NCBI RefSeq assembly: GCF_003253745.1
Contig: NZ_MZXV01000032.1
Coordinates: forward strand, 958,971 to 1,022,970
Direction: 5' to 3'
Source of the DNA: Mesorhizobium kowhaii
GTDB lineage: Bacteria; Pseudomonadota; Alphaproteobacteria; Rhizobiales; Rhizobiaceae
Length of the DNA stretch: 64,000 nucleotides
Shown here: in pieces, positions 17,023 through 25,709 of the stretch
Numbering within the stretch: the stretch's first letter is position 1
How the letters are laid out: each line of letters opens with the position of its first letter
Notes under the pieces: model-generated
Told to the model about the DNA's origin: nothing
Database searches by the model: none
What the model saw: only the letters and a program-made list of their open reading frames with translations
Translations under genes and position numbers: made by a program

Positions 17023-17115
17023 TTGCCTAGCTCGGAAATCTGTGGTTGTCTTCTATGACCTCGCTCGCGTCCTGATCGCCAGGGCATGGGCGAACCAGTA
17101 TCCGGGGGCATGAAA

Positions 17116-18648
17116 ATGGTGGCGCGGGTTCGCACGGTCGCTTTCCAGGGCATCGAGGCCGTGCCGGTCGACGTGCAGGTGATGATCGCGCCCGGCAAGG
17201 TCAACATGCACATCGTCGGCCTGGCCGACAAGGCGGTGGCCGAAAGCCGCGAGCGGGTGCAGGCGGCCCTTCATGCCTCCGGCCTGTCGATGCCGTCGAA
17301 GAAGGTCACGGTCAATCTGGCGCCGGCCGACCTGCCCAAGGAGGGCAGCCACTACGATCTGCCGATCGCGCTTGGCCTGATGGCGGCACTGGGCGCCATT
17401 CCGGGCGACATGCTGGCAGGCTATGTCGTGCTTGGCGAATTGTCGCTCGACGGCACGATTGCCGCTGTCGCCGGCGCCTTGCCGGCGGCGATCGGCGCCA
17501 ACGCCGAGGGCAAGGGCCTGATCTGCCCGTTCGCCTGCGGGCCGGAAGCGGCCTGGGCCGGCGCCGATTTCGACATTCTGGCGCCGCGCAGCCTGATTGC
17601 GATCGCCAATCATTTTCGCGGCACGCAGGTGCTGTCGCGACCGGAGGCCGGCATCCACTCCTCGGCGCGCGACCTGCCCGATCTTGCCGACATCAAGGGC
17701 CAGGAGACCGCCAAGCGGGCGCTGGAAGTGGCGGCCGCCGGTGGGCACAACCTGTTGATGATCGGGCCGCCGGGATCGGGCAAGTCGATGCTGGCGCAGC
17801 GGCTGCCGTCGATCCTGCCGCCGCTGGCGCCGAAGGAATTGCTCGAAGTGTCGATGATCGCCTCGGTGGCGGGAGAACTCGGCGAAGGCAAGCTGACCGA
17901 CCGGCGGCCGTTCCGCGCGCCGCACCATTCGGCCTCGATGGCGGCGATGGTCGGCGGTGGCATACGCGCGCGGCCGGGCGAAGTGTCGCTCGCCCATCAC
18001 GGCGTGCTGTTCCTCGACGAGTTTCCCGAATTCACGCCGCAGACGCTCGACGCGCTGCGCCAGCCGCTGGAGACCGGCGACTGCATGATCGCGCGCGCCA
18101 ACCATCGCGTCACCTATCCGGCGCGCATCCAGCTGGTTGCGGCGATGAACCCGTGCCGCTGCGGCATGGCCGGCGAGCCGGGCTATCGCTGCCTGCGCGG
18201 CGACCGCTGCCGCACCGACTACCAGGCGCGCATCTCCGGCCCGCTGCTCGACCGCATCGATCTCAGGATCGAAGTGCCGGCGGTCTCGGCCAGCGACCTG
18301 ATCCGGCCCGATCGGGCGAAGAAGAGTGCTTCCGTGGCGCTGCGCGTGGCGCGAGCCCGCACCATCCAGCGCGAGCGCTTCGAGCGGCTCGGCGTCACCA
18401 GCGCCACCACCAACGCGCATTGCGCGCCGTCGGTCATCGAGGAGATCGCCATGCCTGACGCCGCCGGCCTGTCGCTGCTCAAGGACGCCAGCGAAAAGCT
18501 AGCCTTTTCGGCGCGGGCCTATCATCGCGTGCTGAAGGTCGCGCGGACACTGGCCGATCTCGACGCCAGCGAAACCGTCGGCCGCATCCATCTGGCGGAA
18601 GCGATTTCCTACCGCATGAGCTCGGAGCGCGTCGCGCAGGCGGCGTGA
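17116..18648 (+). CDS. comM: YifB/ComM Mg-chelatase-like AAA+ ATPase
   Basis: A 510-residue protein of the ComM family, a hexameric helicase that promotes branch migration during natural transformation and recombination. The N-terminal Lon-protease-like domain includes VARVRTVAFQGIEAVPVDVQ and HYDLPIALGLMAALG. Walker A is IGPPGSGKSMLAQ, Walker B is GVLFLDEFPEF, and the Cys-containing finger MNPCRCGMAGEPGYRC follows. The C-terminal part ends with the family segment RAYHRVLKVARTLADL. Start 17116 has GGGGG 7 bases upstream; ATGs at 17110 and 17086 are in frame. A GTTC-N7-GTTC box lies upstream. Confidence 0.94.
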   Translation: MVARVRTVAFQGIEAVPVDVQVMIAPGKVNMHIVGLADKAVAESRERVQAALHASGLSMPSKKVTVNLAPADLPKEGSHYDLPIALGLMAALGAIPGDMLAGYVVLGELSLDGTIAAVAGALPAAIGANAEGKGLICPFACGPEAAWAGADFDILAPRSLIAIANHFRGTQVLSRPEAGIHSSARDLPDLADIKGQETAKRALEVAAAGGHNLLMIGPPGSGKSMLAQRLPSILPPLAPKELLEVSMIASVAGELGEGKLTDRRPFRAPHHSASMAAMVGGGIRARPGEVSLAHHGVLFLDEFPEFTPQTLDALRQPLETGDCMIARANHRVTYPARIQLVAAMNPCRCGMAGEPGYRCLRGDRCRTDYQARISGPLLDRIDLRIEVPAVSASDLIRPDRAKKSASVALRVARARTIQRERFERLGVTSATTNAHCAPSVIEEIAMPDAAGLSLLKDASEKLAFSARAYHRVLKVARTLADLDASETVGRIHLAEAISYRMSSERVAQAA

Positions 18649-18732
18649 CGTCCCCCTCCTGCTTCAAAGGCGGGGGACCGCAGGCGGCGGCACCCGGCCC
18701 TTGGCTCCCATCATGCTTTCCGAACCTTCGGC

Positions 18733-20904
18733 TCAGGCCGAGGCACGCGCCTTCAGCTCCAGCCGCCGCGCGTGCAGCACCGGTTCGGTGTAGCCGTTGG
18801 GCTGGATACGGCCCTTGAACACCAGATCGCAGGCGGCCTGGAAGGCGATGGAGCTGTCGAAGTCGCCGGCCATCGGGCGGTAGAGCGGGTCGCCGACATT
18901 TTGCAGGTCGACGATGGCCGCCATGCGCCGCAGGGAATCCATCACCTGGATGCGCGAGCAGACGTCGTGGTGCAGCCAGTTGGCGATGTGCTGCGAGGAG
19001 ATGCGCAGCGTGGCGCGGTCCTCCATCAGGCCGACATCGTTGATGTCAGGCACTTTCGAACAGCCGACGCCCTGGTCGATCCAGCGCACGACATAGCCGA
19101 GGATGCCCTGCGCATTGTTGTCGAGCTCACGCTGGATCTCGTCGGGAGTCCAGTTCGGCCGCCTTGCTACCGGCACCGACAGGATGTCGTCGAGCTTGGC
19201 CTTGGGCCGGTTCTTCAGTGCTGCCTGCACGGCATGGACATCGACCTTGTGGTAGTGCGTGGCATGCAGCGTCGCCGCCGTCGGCGACGGCACCCAGGCC
19301 GTGTTGGCGCCGGCCCTGGGGTGGGCGATCTTCTCGGTGAGCATCGCCGCCATCAGATCGGGCATCGCCCACATGCCCTTGCCGATCTGGGCGTGGCCGG
19401 CCAGTCCGCATTCGAGCCCGGTGTCGACGTTCCAGGCCTCGTAGGCGGAAATCCAGGCGGCCTGCTTCATGTCGCCCTTGCGGATCATCGGGCCGGCTTC
19501 CATCGAGGTGTGGATCTCGTCGCCGGTGCGGTCGAGGAAGCCGGTGTTGATGAACACCACGCGTTCTTGTGCCGCGCGGATCGCCTCCTTGAGGTTGACG
19601 GTGGTGCGCCGCTCCTCGTCCATGATGCCCATCTTGATGGTGTTTTTGGCCATGCCGAGCAGGGCTTCGACACGGTCGAAGATCTCGACGGCGAAGGCGA
19701 CTTCCTCCGGCCCGTGCATCTTGGGTTTCACGACATACATCGAGCCGGCGCGGGAATTGGCGCGGCGGCCGCTCGGTCCGACATCATGCAGCGCGATCAG
19801 CGCCGTCATCGCCGCGTCCAGGATGCCTTCCGGAACCTCATTGCCGTCGCGGTCTGATATCGCCGGATTGGTCATCAGGTGGCCGACATTCCTGACCAGC
19901 ATCAGCGAGCGGCCGGGCACAGTCAGCGTGCCGCCGGCCGGCGCGGTGTAGGAGCGGTCGGGGTTGAGCCTGCGGACAAAACTCTTGCCGCCCTTGGTGA
20001 TCTCTTCCGCCAGGTCGCCCTTCATCAGGCCGAGCCAGTTGCGGTAGATCACGACCTTGTCCTCGGCATCGACCGCCGCGACCGAATCCTCGCAGTCCTG
20101 GATGGTGGTCAGTGCCGATTCCAGGATGACATCGGCGATGCCCGCCGGATCGGTGCGGCCGATCTGGTTGTTGCGGTCGATCACGATCTCGATGTGCAGG
20201 CCGTTCCTGACCAGCAGCACGGCATCGGGATTGGCGGCATCGCCGCGATAGCCGACGAATTGTTTCGGGTTGGCCAGCGTGGTCGAGCCGGCGCCGGCGC
20301 TGAGCCGCAACGCGCCTTGCGCCAGCGACAGGCCGTTCACCCCGGCCCATTTGCCCAGGGTGAGCGGGGCAGCCTCATCGAGAAAAGTTTTCGTCCAGGC
20401 AACGACCTTGGCGCCGCGCGCCGGATTAAAGCTTTTGCCTTTCTCGGCGCCATCGGTTTCGGGAATGGCGTCGGTGCCGTAGAGCGCATCATAGAGCGAA
20501 CCCCAGCGCGCATTGGCGGCATTGAGCGCATAGCGGGCATTCATCACCGGCACCACCAGCTGCGGCCCGGCAACGACCGCGATTTCCGGGTCGACATTTT
20601 CGGTCGACACGCTGAAGGCCGGCCCCTCGGGGACGAGATAGCCGATCTCCTTCAGGAAGGTCTTGTAAGCCTCGATGTCGACGGGCGCGCCATGGTCGCG
20701 ATACCAGCCGTCGAGCTTCTCCTGCATGGCGTCGCGTTTTGCGAGCAGCACCCGGTTCTTGGTGCTGAGGTCATGGACGATGGCGGAAAAGCCGTTCCAG
20801 AAGTCGGCCCCTTCGATGCCGGTACCGGGCAGCGCATCGCCAGCCACAAAATCATGCAGCTCGCGGGCAATCCGCAATCCGGCGATCTCGATGCGATCGG
20901 TCAT
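18733..20904 (-). CDS. glcB: Malate synthase G
   Basis: Condenses glyoxylate and acetyl-CoA to malate in the glyoxylate bypass. The protein has 723 residues, the long G isoform. Diagnostic stretches are the Mg-binding Glu/Asp region [36 protein letters not shown] with the catalytic Arg, [16 protein letters not shown], and [16 protein letters not shown] carrying the catalytic Asp. The start is MTDRIEI at 20904 with GGAGAAG upstream; the open frame continues 13 codons further. It is monocistronic, between comM (convergent) and the hydantoinase gene. Confidence 0.96.
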   Translation of the reverse strand: MTDRIEIAGLRIARELHDFVAGDALPGTGIEGADFWNGFSAIVHDLSTKNRVLLAKRDAMQEKLDGWYRDHGAPVDIEAYKTFLKEIGYLVPEGPAFSVSTENVDPEIAVVAGPQLVVPVMNARYALNAANARWGSLYDALYGTDAIPETDGAEKGKSFNPARGAKVVAWTKTFLDEAAPLTLGKWAGVNGLSLAQGALRLSAGAGSTTLANPKQFVGYRGDAANPDAVLLVRNGLHIEIVIDRNNQIGRTDPAGIADVILESALTTIQDCEDSVAAVDAEDKVVIYRNWLGLMKGDLAEEITKGGKSFVRRLNPDRSYTAPAGGTLTVPGRSLMLVRNVGHLMTNPAISDRDGNEVPEGILDAAMTALIALHDVGPSGRRANSRAGSMYVVKPKMHGPEEVAFAVEIFDRVEALLGMAKNTIKMGIMDEERRTTVNLKEAIRAAQERVVFINTGFLDRTGDEIHTSMEAGPMIRKGDMKQAAWISAYEAWNVDTGLECGLAGHAQIGKGMWAMPDLMAAMLTEKIAHPRAGANTAWVPSPTAATLHATHYHKVDVHAVQAALKNRPKAKLDDILSVPVARRPNWTPDEIQRELDNNAQGILGYVVRWIDQGVGCSKVPDINDVGLMEDRATLRISSQHIANWLHHDVCSRIQVMDSLRRMAAIVDLQNVGDPLYRPMAGDFDSSIAFQAACDLVFKGRIQPNGYTEPVLHARRLELKARASA

Positions 20905-21013
20905 CAGGCTTCTCCAGATGAAAGGCTTTGCGGCCTTTGGCATGTCAGGTTTGCCGGGTCAATTCAGCTTAGGGTGAAGGCGGCGTATTTACATCGCTTC
21001 ACATGGCGTGCGG

Positions 21014-21133
21014 GATTCAGGTCAGGCCGAGTCGAAAATGGTGGATTCCGAGAACCGGAGCGGAGCGTACTTTTTTGTACGTGAGCACCGGAAGCGCAGG
21101 AAGCCGCCATTTGCAGGCCGGCCTCACCTGAAT
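21014..21133 (-). repeat. Palindromic stop-codon-adjacent repeat, copy 2
   Basis: A near-palindrome with outer arms GATTCAGGTCAGGCCGA and GGCCTCACCTGAATC, abutting the TAG stop of the hydantoinase gene at 21134. Read in that gene's direction, the centre is CGTAC-AAAAAA-GTACG (21066-21081), flanked by CTTCCGGTGCTCA and CTCCGCTCCGG. It shares about 110 bp with copies 3 and 4 in the same relative orientation. Confidence 0.9.
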
Positions 21134-23176
21134 CTAAACAGCAATCCTTGGCCTTCCCGAGGCCACCGCCACCACATGCGCCTCGATGAACATTCGCTGG
21201 GCTTCGACGGTGGAGACGCGGAATTCGGTCGCGACCTCGATCTCGGCGCTGTCGGTGCCGGCATCCCTGGCCCGTTGGGCAACGATGGCGCGGACATCGG
21301 CCTCGGCGGCCGCGATCGCTGCCGTCTCGTCGAGGAAATCGCGCACGGTTTCACCCGAGGCAAGACGAAACAGCCCTTCCTTGGGCTGGCTGACCCGCGC
21401 TTCGGCCGAAACCCTGACCTGGCCGACGACGGCGCCGAGCGCGTTGGCGACATCGGTGTCCTCCGGCACCACGCAGTCATTGCCGATCAAGGGCGGCAGG
21501 CCGGCATAGTGCAGCGGCGCGGAGGCGCCGAGGCCGATGACCGGGCGGTCGAGCGCGACGCTCAGCCGGGCGATGCCGGGATGGGCGTCGACAGCGCGCT
21601 GCACCAGCGCATGCGCCACCGTCGACGCGCCGTCGAGCCCGTCTTCGGCAAAGGCGGTCTCGAGGATGTATTCGGCCGACCAGCGCGTCAGCGTCACCAG
21701 CACCCGCTCAGAGATCACCTCCGGCGACGCAGCGATCGGCTGGCCGCGGCCGTCGCGCTTGCGCGCGAACAGTTCGGCGCCGAGGCGGGCGGCGACCGGA
21801 TCCCAGTTCGCCTGCTTGCCCAGCACATGGGCGGCGTCCGACGGCGTGAAGCCGGCGACATGCACCAGCCCACGCGACACCAGCCGGTTAAGCGTCGCGT
21901 TCTGCGCGTTAGAGGTCAAAAGCCTGTCGACTGCGAGCGGCACGGCACCAATCGCCTCGTAGAGCCGCGCTTCGGCGCCGGTCAATCCGGCGGCGAGCCG
22001 GTCCGGCACGCCGGTGCGTACCGCAAAGCGACCGTCCATGCGGCCGGGATTGGGCGCGCGCAGCTGGCGCTCCAGCTCCGCCGTCACCGCCTCGCCATGC
22101 GCCATGCCGGCCAGCGCCAGCGGCACCAGGCGGCGCGGTCCGAGCAGGATTTTTGGGTTGAGCGCGCCATCCTCCAGCGCCACTTCGGAATCGCCGCCAA
22201 GGCCGAAGGTGCGCATGGCCACCGCCTCGACCATGGTGCGGAAGCCGCCGACGGTGGCGCCTTCCGGATCGAGCCGCGGCCGGCCCTTGTCGAGCACGGC
22301 GACGTCGGTGGTGGTGCCGCCGATGTCGGAGACCATGGCGTTGTCGAGCCCGGTCATGTGCCGCGCGCCGACCAGGCTGGCGGCCGGGCCAGACAGAATG
22401 GTCTCGATCGGCCGCTGGCGGGCAAACGCCGCCGAAACCAGAGCGCCGTCGCCGCGCACCACCATCAGGGGCGCGGCGATGTTGCGCTGTTCAAGAAAGC
22501 CTTCGGTTGCCGCCACCAGCCGGTCGATCATCGAGATCAGCCTGGCGTTGAGCAGCGTGGTCAGCGCCCGGCGCGGGCCGCCGAGCTTTGCCGACAGCTC
22601 GTGGCTTGATGTGACCGGCAGGCCGGTCTTTTCGCGGATCAGCTCGCGGGCCGTGATTTCGTGCGCCGGATTGCGGGTGGCGAAATAGGCGCAGACGGCA
22701 AAGCCGGACACCGAGGCGCCAAGTTCCGGCAGCGCTGCCTCCAGGCCGGACAGGTCGAGCCTGGCGGCATTGCCATGCACGTCATGGCCGCCGGGGCAGA
22801 ACACCACCGGGTCGGTGCCGAGCGCCGCCTTCAGCCCGTCGCGAGCGAGGTCCGCCTCGGAGAAGCCGATCATCACCAGCGCCACGCGGCCGCCCTGGCC
22901 CTCGACCAGCGCGTTGGTGGCGAGCGTCGTCGACATCGAGACCAGTTTGATCGCGGCCGGATCGGTGCCCGCCTTCTGCAGCACCGCGTCGACCGCGCCG
23001 GAAATGCCGACCGCAAGGTCATGCCTTGTGGTCAGCGCCTTGGCCTTGGCCAGCACCTTGCCCTTGTTCGGCCCGTCTTGCTTGCCTTCCGTTTCAGACC
23101 ACAGCACGGCATCGGTATAGGTACCGCCGGTGTCGATCCCGAGGAACAGCGGCTTTGGCTTGGTCTTGGCAGTCAT
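21134..23176 (-). CDS. Hydantoinase/oxoprolinase family protein (HyuA-type)
   Basis: A 680-residue ATP-dependent ring-opening enzyme family member (N-methylhydantoinase A, 5-oxoprolinase, acetone carboxylase beta). The N-terminal ASKHA phosphate loop is FLGIDTGGTYTDAVLWSE. A second signature is NAMVSDIGGTTTDVAVLDKGRP. No HyuB-type partner is adjacent, so this is one of the stand-alone HyuA-like proteins and its substrate is unknown. Family members carry a leader like MTAKTKPKPL, and the ATG at 23176 has a weak ribosome site. Its stop codon touches a palindromic repeat. Confidence 0.9.
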   Translation of the reverse strand: MTAKTKPKPLFLGIDTGGTYTDAVLWSETEGKQDGPNKGKVLAKAKALTTRHDLAVGISGAVDAVLQKAGTDPAAIKLVSMSTTLATNALVEGQGGRVALVMIGFSEADLARDGLKAALGTDPVVFCPGGHDVHGNAARLDLSGLEAALPELGASVSGFAVCAYFATRNPAHEITARELIREKTGLPVTSSHELSAKLGGPRRALTTLLNARLISMIDRLVAATEGFLEQRNIAAPLMVVRGDGALVSAAFARQRPIETILSGPAASLVGARHMTGLDNAMVSDIGGTTTDVAVLDKGRPRLDPEGATVGGFRTMVEAVAMRTFGLGGDSEVALEDGALNPKILLGPRRLVPLALAGMAHGEAVTAELERQLRAPNPGRMDGRFAVRTGVPDRLAAGLTGAEARLYEAIGAVPLAVDRLLTSNAQNATLNRLVSRGLVHVAGFTPSDAAHVLGKQANWDPVAARLGAELFARKRDGRGQPIAASPEVISERVLVTLTRWSAEYILETAFAEDGLDGASTVAHALVQRAVDAHPGIARLSVALDRPVIGLGASAPLHYAGLPPLIGNDCVVPEDTDVANALGAVVGQVRVSAEARVSQPKEGLFRLASGETVRDFLDETAAIAAAEADVRAIVAQRARDAGTDSAEIEVATEFRVSTVEAQRMFIEAHVVAVASGRPRIAV

Positions 23177-23400
23177 TTCTGATGGTGATCCGGCTGGCGA
23201 ATTTGTCTGACCCTGCCCTTAGCCGATACAGGCCGGCCGATAAAGCAGCGAGCGCTGGGCCAACACGTGATGATCATGATGAGGACTTGATCTCTCCGTC
23301 TGGGGGAGATCGGTAGCTTTGGCCGCAGCACTTATTGACCATCTCCCGCCGACGCCGGAAGTCTTCGGGCCATGACCGAAGGGAGTCTGGCGAGATGCCG

Positions 23401-23703
23401 CTATTTCGCCGTGACAGTGCCTTTCATCGAGCTATGGATCGCACAATGGAATGGGTGTGCGCCGGCAGCTGATATCTTGACCTTGGCGCTCTTGCCGGTG
23501 GCGAGATGGCCGGTGTCGAAGGAGCCGTCAAGCGCGGTGGCGGTGTGGGTCATCGGGTCGGCATTGGTGAAGGTGACGGTATCGCCGACGGCGACCGAGA
23601 TTTTCGACGGGTTGAATTTCATGCCCTTGATCTGGACCGCATGATTGGCGGCGTAGGCGGGGATGGCAAAGGCAAGCAGAGCGAGAACGATCATGGTGCG
23701 CAT
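23401..23703 (-). CDS. Periplasmic cupredoxin (amicyanin/plastocyanin-like)
   Basis: A 100-residue blue-copper protein with a signal peptide (MIVLALLAFAIPAYA, cleavage near residue 18). Type 1 copper ligands are H53 (MTHTATA), C87, H90 and M93 in HPFHCAIHSSM. The C-x2-H-x2-M spacing matches amicyanin rather than plastocyanin. It probably carries electrons in the periplasm; no methylamine dehydrogenase or other partner gene is nearby. It lies 58 bases downstream of the CDGSH gene on the same strand. The 23177-23400 gap behind it has a GATCTCTCC/GGGGGAGATC hairpin. Confidence 0.92.
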   Translation of the reverse strand: MRTMIVLALLAFAIPAYAANHAVQIKGMKFNPSKISVAVGDTVTFTNADPMTHTATALDGSFDTGHLATGKSAKVKISAAGAHPFHCAIHSSMKGTVTAK

Positions 23704-23761
23704 GATGGATTTCCTCCTGAGCGCGGACCCTCATCCTACACTAACGCTGGCGAACGGCCTT

Positions 23762-24388
23762 TCATGCCACGAAGCCGATCTTTTTATGCGTCCCATCGCA
23801 AAACGGCTTGTTGGCCGAGTGGCCGCAACGGCAGAGGAAGGTGCGTTGCGTGCGATCGACGGTGTGGCCGGTGCCGGTGACGATCTCCAGATTGCCCTCG
23901 AGCTTGAGCGGGCCGTCCTTCGTCGGGGTGACCTTGAGCGGACCGTCGCGCGTTTCCAGCGCCGGCGTGTCCTTCAGCGGCGGCTCACCGGTGGCGGTGA
24001 AACCAGATTTGTTGTGGCTGCCGTCGCAGAACGGCTTGTTTTCCGAAGCGCCGCAGCGGCAGAGCGTGGCGCGATAAAAAGTCTCGCCGTCGAGCACGAT
24101 CTCGGCGTGTACGGCCAGCGGGCCGTTTTCCCGCAGACGCACCGTGTTGACCACCGGCGGCCGTTCCTGCGGCCCGCCATCCTTCCTGACGTAGGTGATG
24201 GCGCCCGAGGGGCAGCTTTCGGCGATGGCGACGATCTTCTCGACGCTGGCCGCCTCGGGATGGATCCATTGCCCCGGTGCGTTGGGCACGAAGACGTGCG
24301 GATCGCCAAGCACGCAGTTGCGCGAATGGATGCAGCGCTTGCCGGAGAACCCGACGTCGATCTTGTCGCTTTCGACCATGCCGGCCAT
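23762..24388 (-). CDS. Triple iron-sulfur protein: ferredoxin-like domain plus two CDGSH domains
   Basis: A 208-residue cytoplasmic protein. Residues 8-70 form a divergent 4Fe-4S mono-cluster domain (RCIHSRNC ... AESCPSGAITYV). Two CDGSH [2Fe-2S] motifs follow: C110-x-C112 with C121 and H125 (FCDGSH), and C186-x-C188 with C197 and H201 (FCDGTH). Such fusions occur in many bacteria and probably work in electron transfer or redox sensing; the exact role is unknown. The cupredoxin gene lies just downstream. A rhizobial repeat starts about 20 bases upstream of the ATG. Confidence 0.93.
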   Translation of the reverse strand: MAGMVESDKIDVGFSGKRCIHSRNCVLGDPHVFVPNAPGQWIHPEAASVEKIVAIAESCPSGAITYVRKDGGPQERPPVVNTVRLRENGPLAVHAEIVLDGETFYRATLCRCGASENKPFCDGSHNKSGFTATGEPPLKDTPALETRDGPLKVTPTKDGPLKLEGNLEIVTGTGHTVDRTQRTFLCRCGHSANKPFCDGTHKKIGFVA

Positions 24389-24408
24389 GGCTAGCCTCCT
24401 GTTGCCTG

Positions 24409-24546
24409 GAGCACGTCGCGTCCAAACGGACAGACGCGACGCGCTTTGGGTGTTTGTGCAGGCTATGTTTTAACGCAATTCCCTAGGGGAAGCGCTACGC
24501 GCTTTTCCCGGGAAAACCGTTTCACACTTTTCCTGGAATTGCTCTA
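24409..24546. repeat. Rhizobial mosaic repeat, second copy with extended module
   Basis: 24473-24546 carries the same hairpin module as 4267-4316 (GCAATTCC at one end, GGAATTGCTCTA at the other, with GAAAACCGTTTCACACTTTT inside). Here it has an inserted AAGCGCTACGCGCTT palindrome. The preceding part contains GCGTCCAAACGGACAGACGC, another inverted repeat. The element sits between the start of the CDGSH gene and the end of a secreted-protein gene. Confidence 0.75.
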
Positions 24547-24583
24547 TGGCTCCAACAGGAAAACCGTCAAGCTGGCAAACCGG

Positions 24584-24955
24584 TCAGGGGACCAGATCAA
24601 TTTCCTCGGTCTCGCCGCCGCTGCAGGTATAGCAGCAATCGTCGCATTTTTCCTTGTTGCCGGGGCCGACGCCCCAATAGGTCTCCTCGTCGCCATCGAC
24701 CCAGGCGCCGTAACAGATCGATTCCCCTTCGTTGCAGGATATCGGCAAGGACTTGGTCTCGCCGTCATTGAGGTAAAAATCCTGGTCGTTGCCCGGCCAG
24801 ACATAGTCGCGGTCCTGGCTGTAAAGCTCAAGGCGCATGGCATTGGGATGGCTGTTCTTGATGGCAAACGTAACGTCGCCGGCATGTGCCGACGGCGCGA
24901 CCAGCATGACGAGAGACAGCGCGGCCAGCGTGCGGCGCGCATAGGCGTAAAACAT
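24584..24955 (-). CDS. Secreted six-cysteine protein, paralogue A
   Basis: A 123-residue protein with a signal peptide (RRTLAALSLVMLVAPSAHA, cleavage near residue 25). I do not recognise a family. The mature part has six cysteines at 74, 81, 104, 107, 108 and 111, around VWPGNDQDFYL, CYGAWVDG, and CDDCCYTC, and ends EEIDLVP. The same framework, with identical Cys spacing, is found in the gene at 25304. It could be disulphide-bonded or metal-binding, acting in the periplasm or outside. ATG 24955 is preferred over 24976. The two genes are separated by repeat elements. Confidence 0.8.
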   Translation of the reverse strand: MFYAYARRTLAALSLVMLVAPSAHAGDVTFAIKNSHPNAMRLELYSQDRDYVWPGNDQDFYLNDGETKSLPISCNEGESICYGAWVDGDEETYWGVGPGNKEKCDDCCYTCSGGETEEIDLVP

Positions 24956-25071
24956 GGTAACCCCCTGGAAAGACACGGCCTACCCGGCCGCGGTGCGACC
25001 ATGGCACGCTGCATTGAATCGCGGAAGTGGGTCGGCTGAACCGATCCCTGACTTAATTTGGGTCTGACTGC

Positions 25072-25158
25072 TCTAGGTTTTGTTTTTACGCATGTCGTTC
25101 TCCCAAAACCGCCGAGCATCCCCGGGTCAAGCTCGAGGACATGCTTTGGACGACATGC
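25072..25158. repeat. Rhizobial repeat, GCATGTCG family
   Basis: The stretch GTTTTTACGCATGTCGTT followed by CCCAAAACCGC and ending in GACGACATGCA forms an imperfect inverted repeat (GCATGTCGT against ACGACATGC). A related copy, in the other orientation, lies at 52344-52400. This copy contains an internal insertion around CCCCGGGTCAAGCTCGAGG. It is located between the two secreted-protein genes, next to palindromic repeat copy 3. Confidence 0.65.
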
Positions 25159-25162
25159 ATTG

Positions 25163-25304
25163 AGGTGTGTTGAGATTCAGGTCAGGCCGAGCCGAAAATG
25201 GTGGGTTCCGAGAACCGGAGCGGAGCGTACTTAAAGTACGTGAGCACCGGAAGCGCAGGAACCCGCCGTTTGCAGGCCGGCATCACCTGAATATCGACAC
25301 ACCT
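25163..25304 (-). repeat. Palindromic stop-codon-adjacent repeat, copy 3
   Basis: The full-length form, with outer arms AGGTGTGTTGAGATTCAGGT and ACCTGAATATCGACACACCT. It touches the TAA stop of the six-Cys gene at 25304. Read with that gene, the core is CGTACTTTAAGTACG (25226-25240), identical to the core of copy 1. The inner arms CTTCCGGTGCTCA and GCTCCGCTCCGG are the same as in copies 2 and 4. Confidence 0.9.
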
Positions 25305-25681
25305 TAGGGCACCAGATCGATCGTCTCGGTCGTGTGTTCCACACAGATGAAGCAGCAGGTGTCGCAGGGCTGGTCATTGTCCGGCCCAACGCCGGCGGAG
25401 ATGCTGTCGTTGCCATCGACCCAGGCGCCGTAGCAGATGTGTTCGCCCTGATTGCAGGTGAGCGGCACCGATTTCTGCGAACCGGGATCGATCAGAAACA
25501 CCTGATCGTTGCCCGGCCAGACCGTTTCGCGGTCGCGGCTGAACAGCTCGACAGCAACCGCTTCCTTGCGCAGGTTCTTGACGAAGAAGGCCATCTCGGT
25601 GGCCTCGGCCGAACTGGTGAAGACCAAGGCAGCAAGTGCAGCCATGCGAAACAGCGTCACGGTCTCGATCTCCCGAATCAT
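25304..25681 (-). CDS. Secreted six-cysteine protein, paralogue B
   Basis: A 125-residue paralogue of the protein at 24584. Cysteines at 76, 83, 106, 109, 110 and 113 have exactly the same spacing, and the shared text includes VWPGNDQ, CYGAWVDG, GVGP and the terminal TIDLVP. The signal peptide is MAALAALVFTSSAEA. The start may be GTG 25660, which has GGGAGAT upstream, rather than ATG 25681. It follows the decarboxylase gene by 28 bases, so it may be the third gene of that operon. Function unknown. Confidence 0.8.
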   Translation of the reverse strand: MIREIETVTLFRMAALAALVFTSSAEATEMAFFVKNLRKEAVAVELFSRDRETVWPGNDQVFLIDPGSQKSVPLTCNQGEHICYGAWVDGNDSISAGVGPDNDQPCDTCCFICVEHTTETIDLVP

Positions 25682-25709
25682 GGCGGCAGAATCGCATGCC
25701 TGCCGGGAA

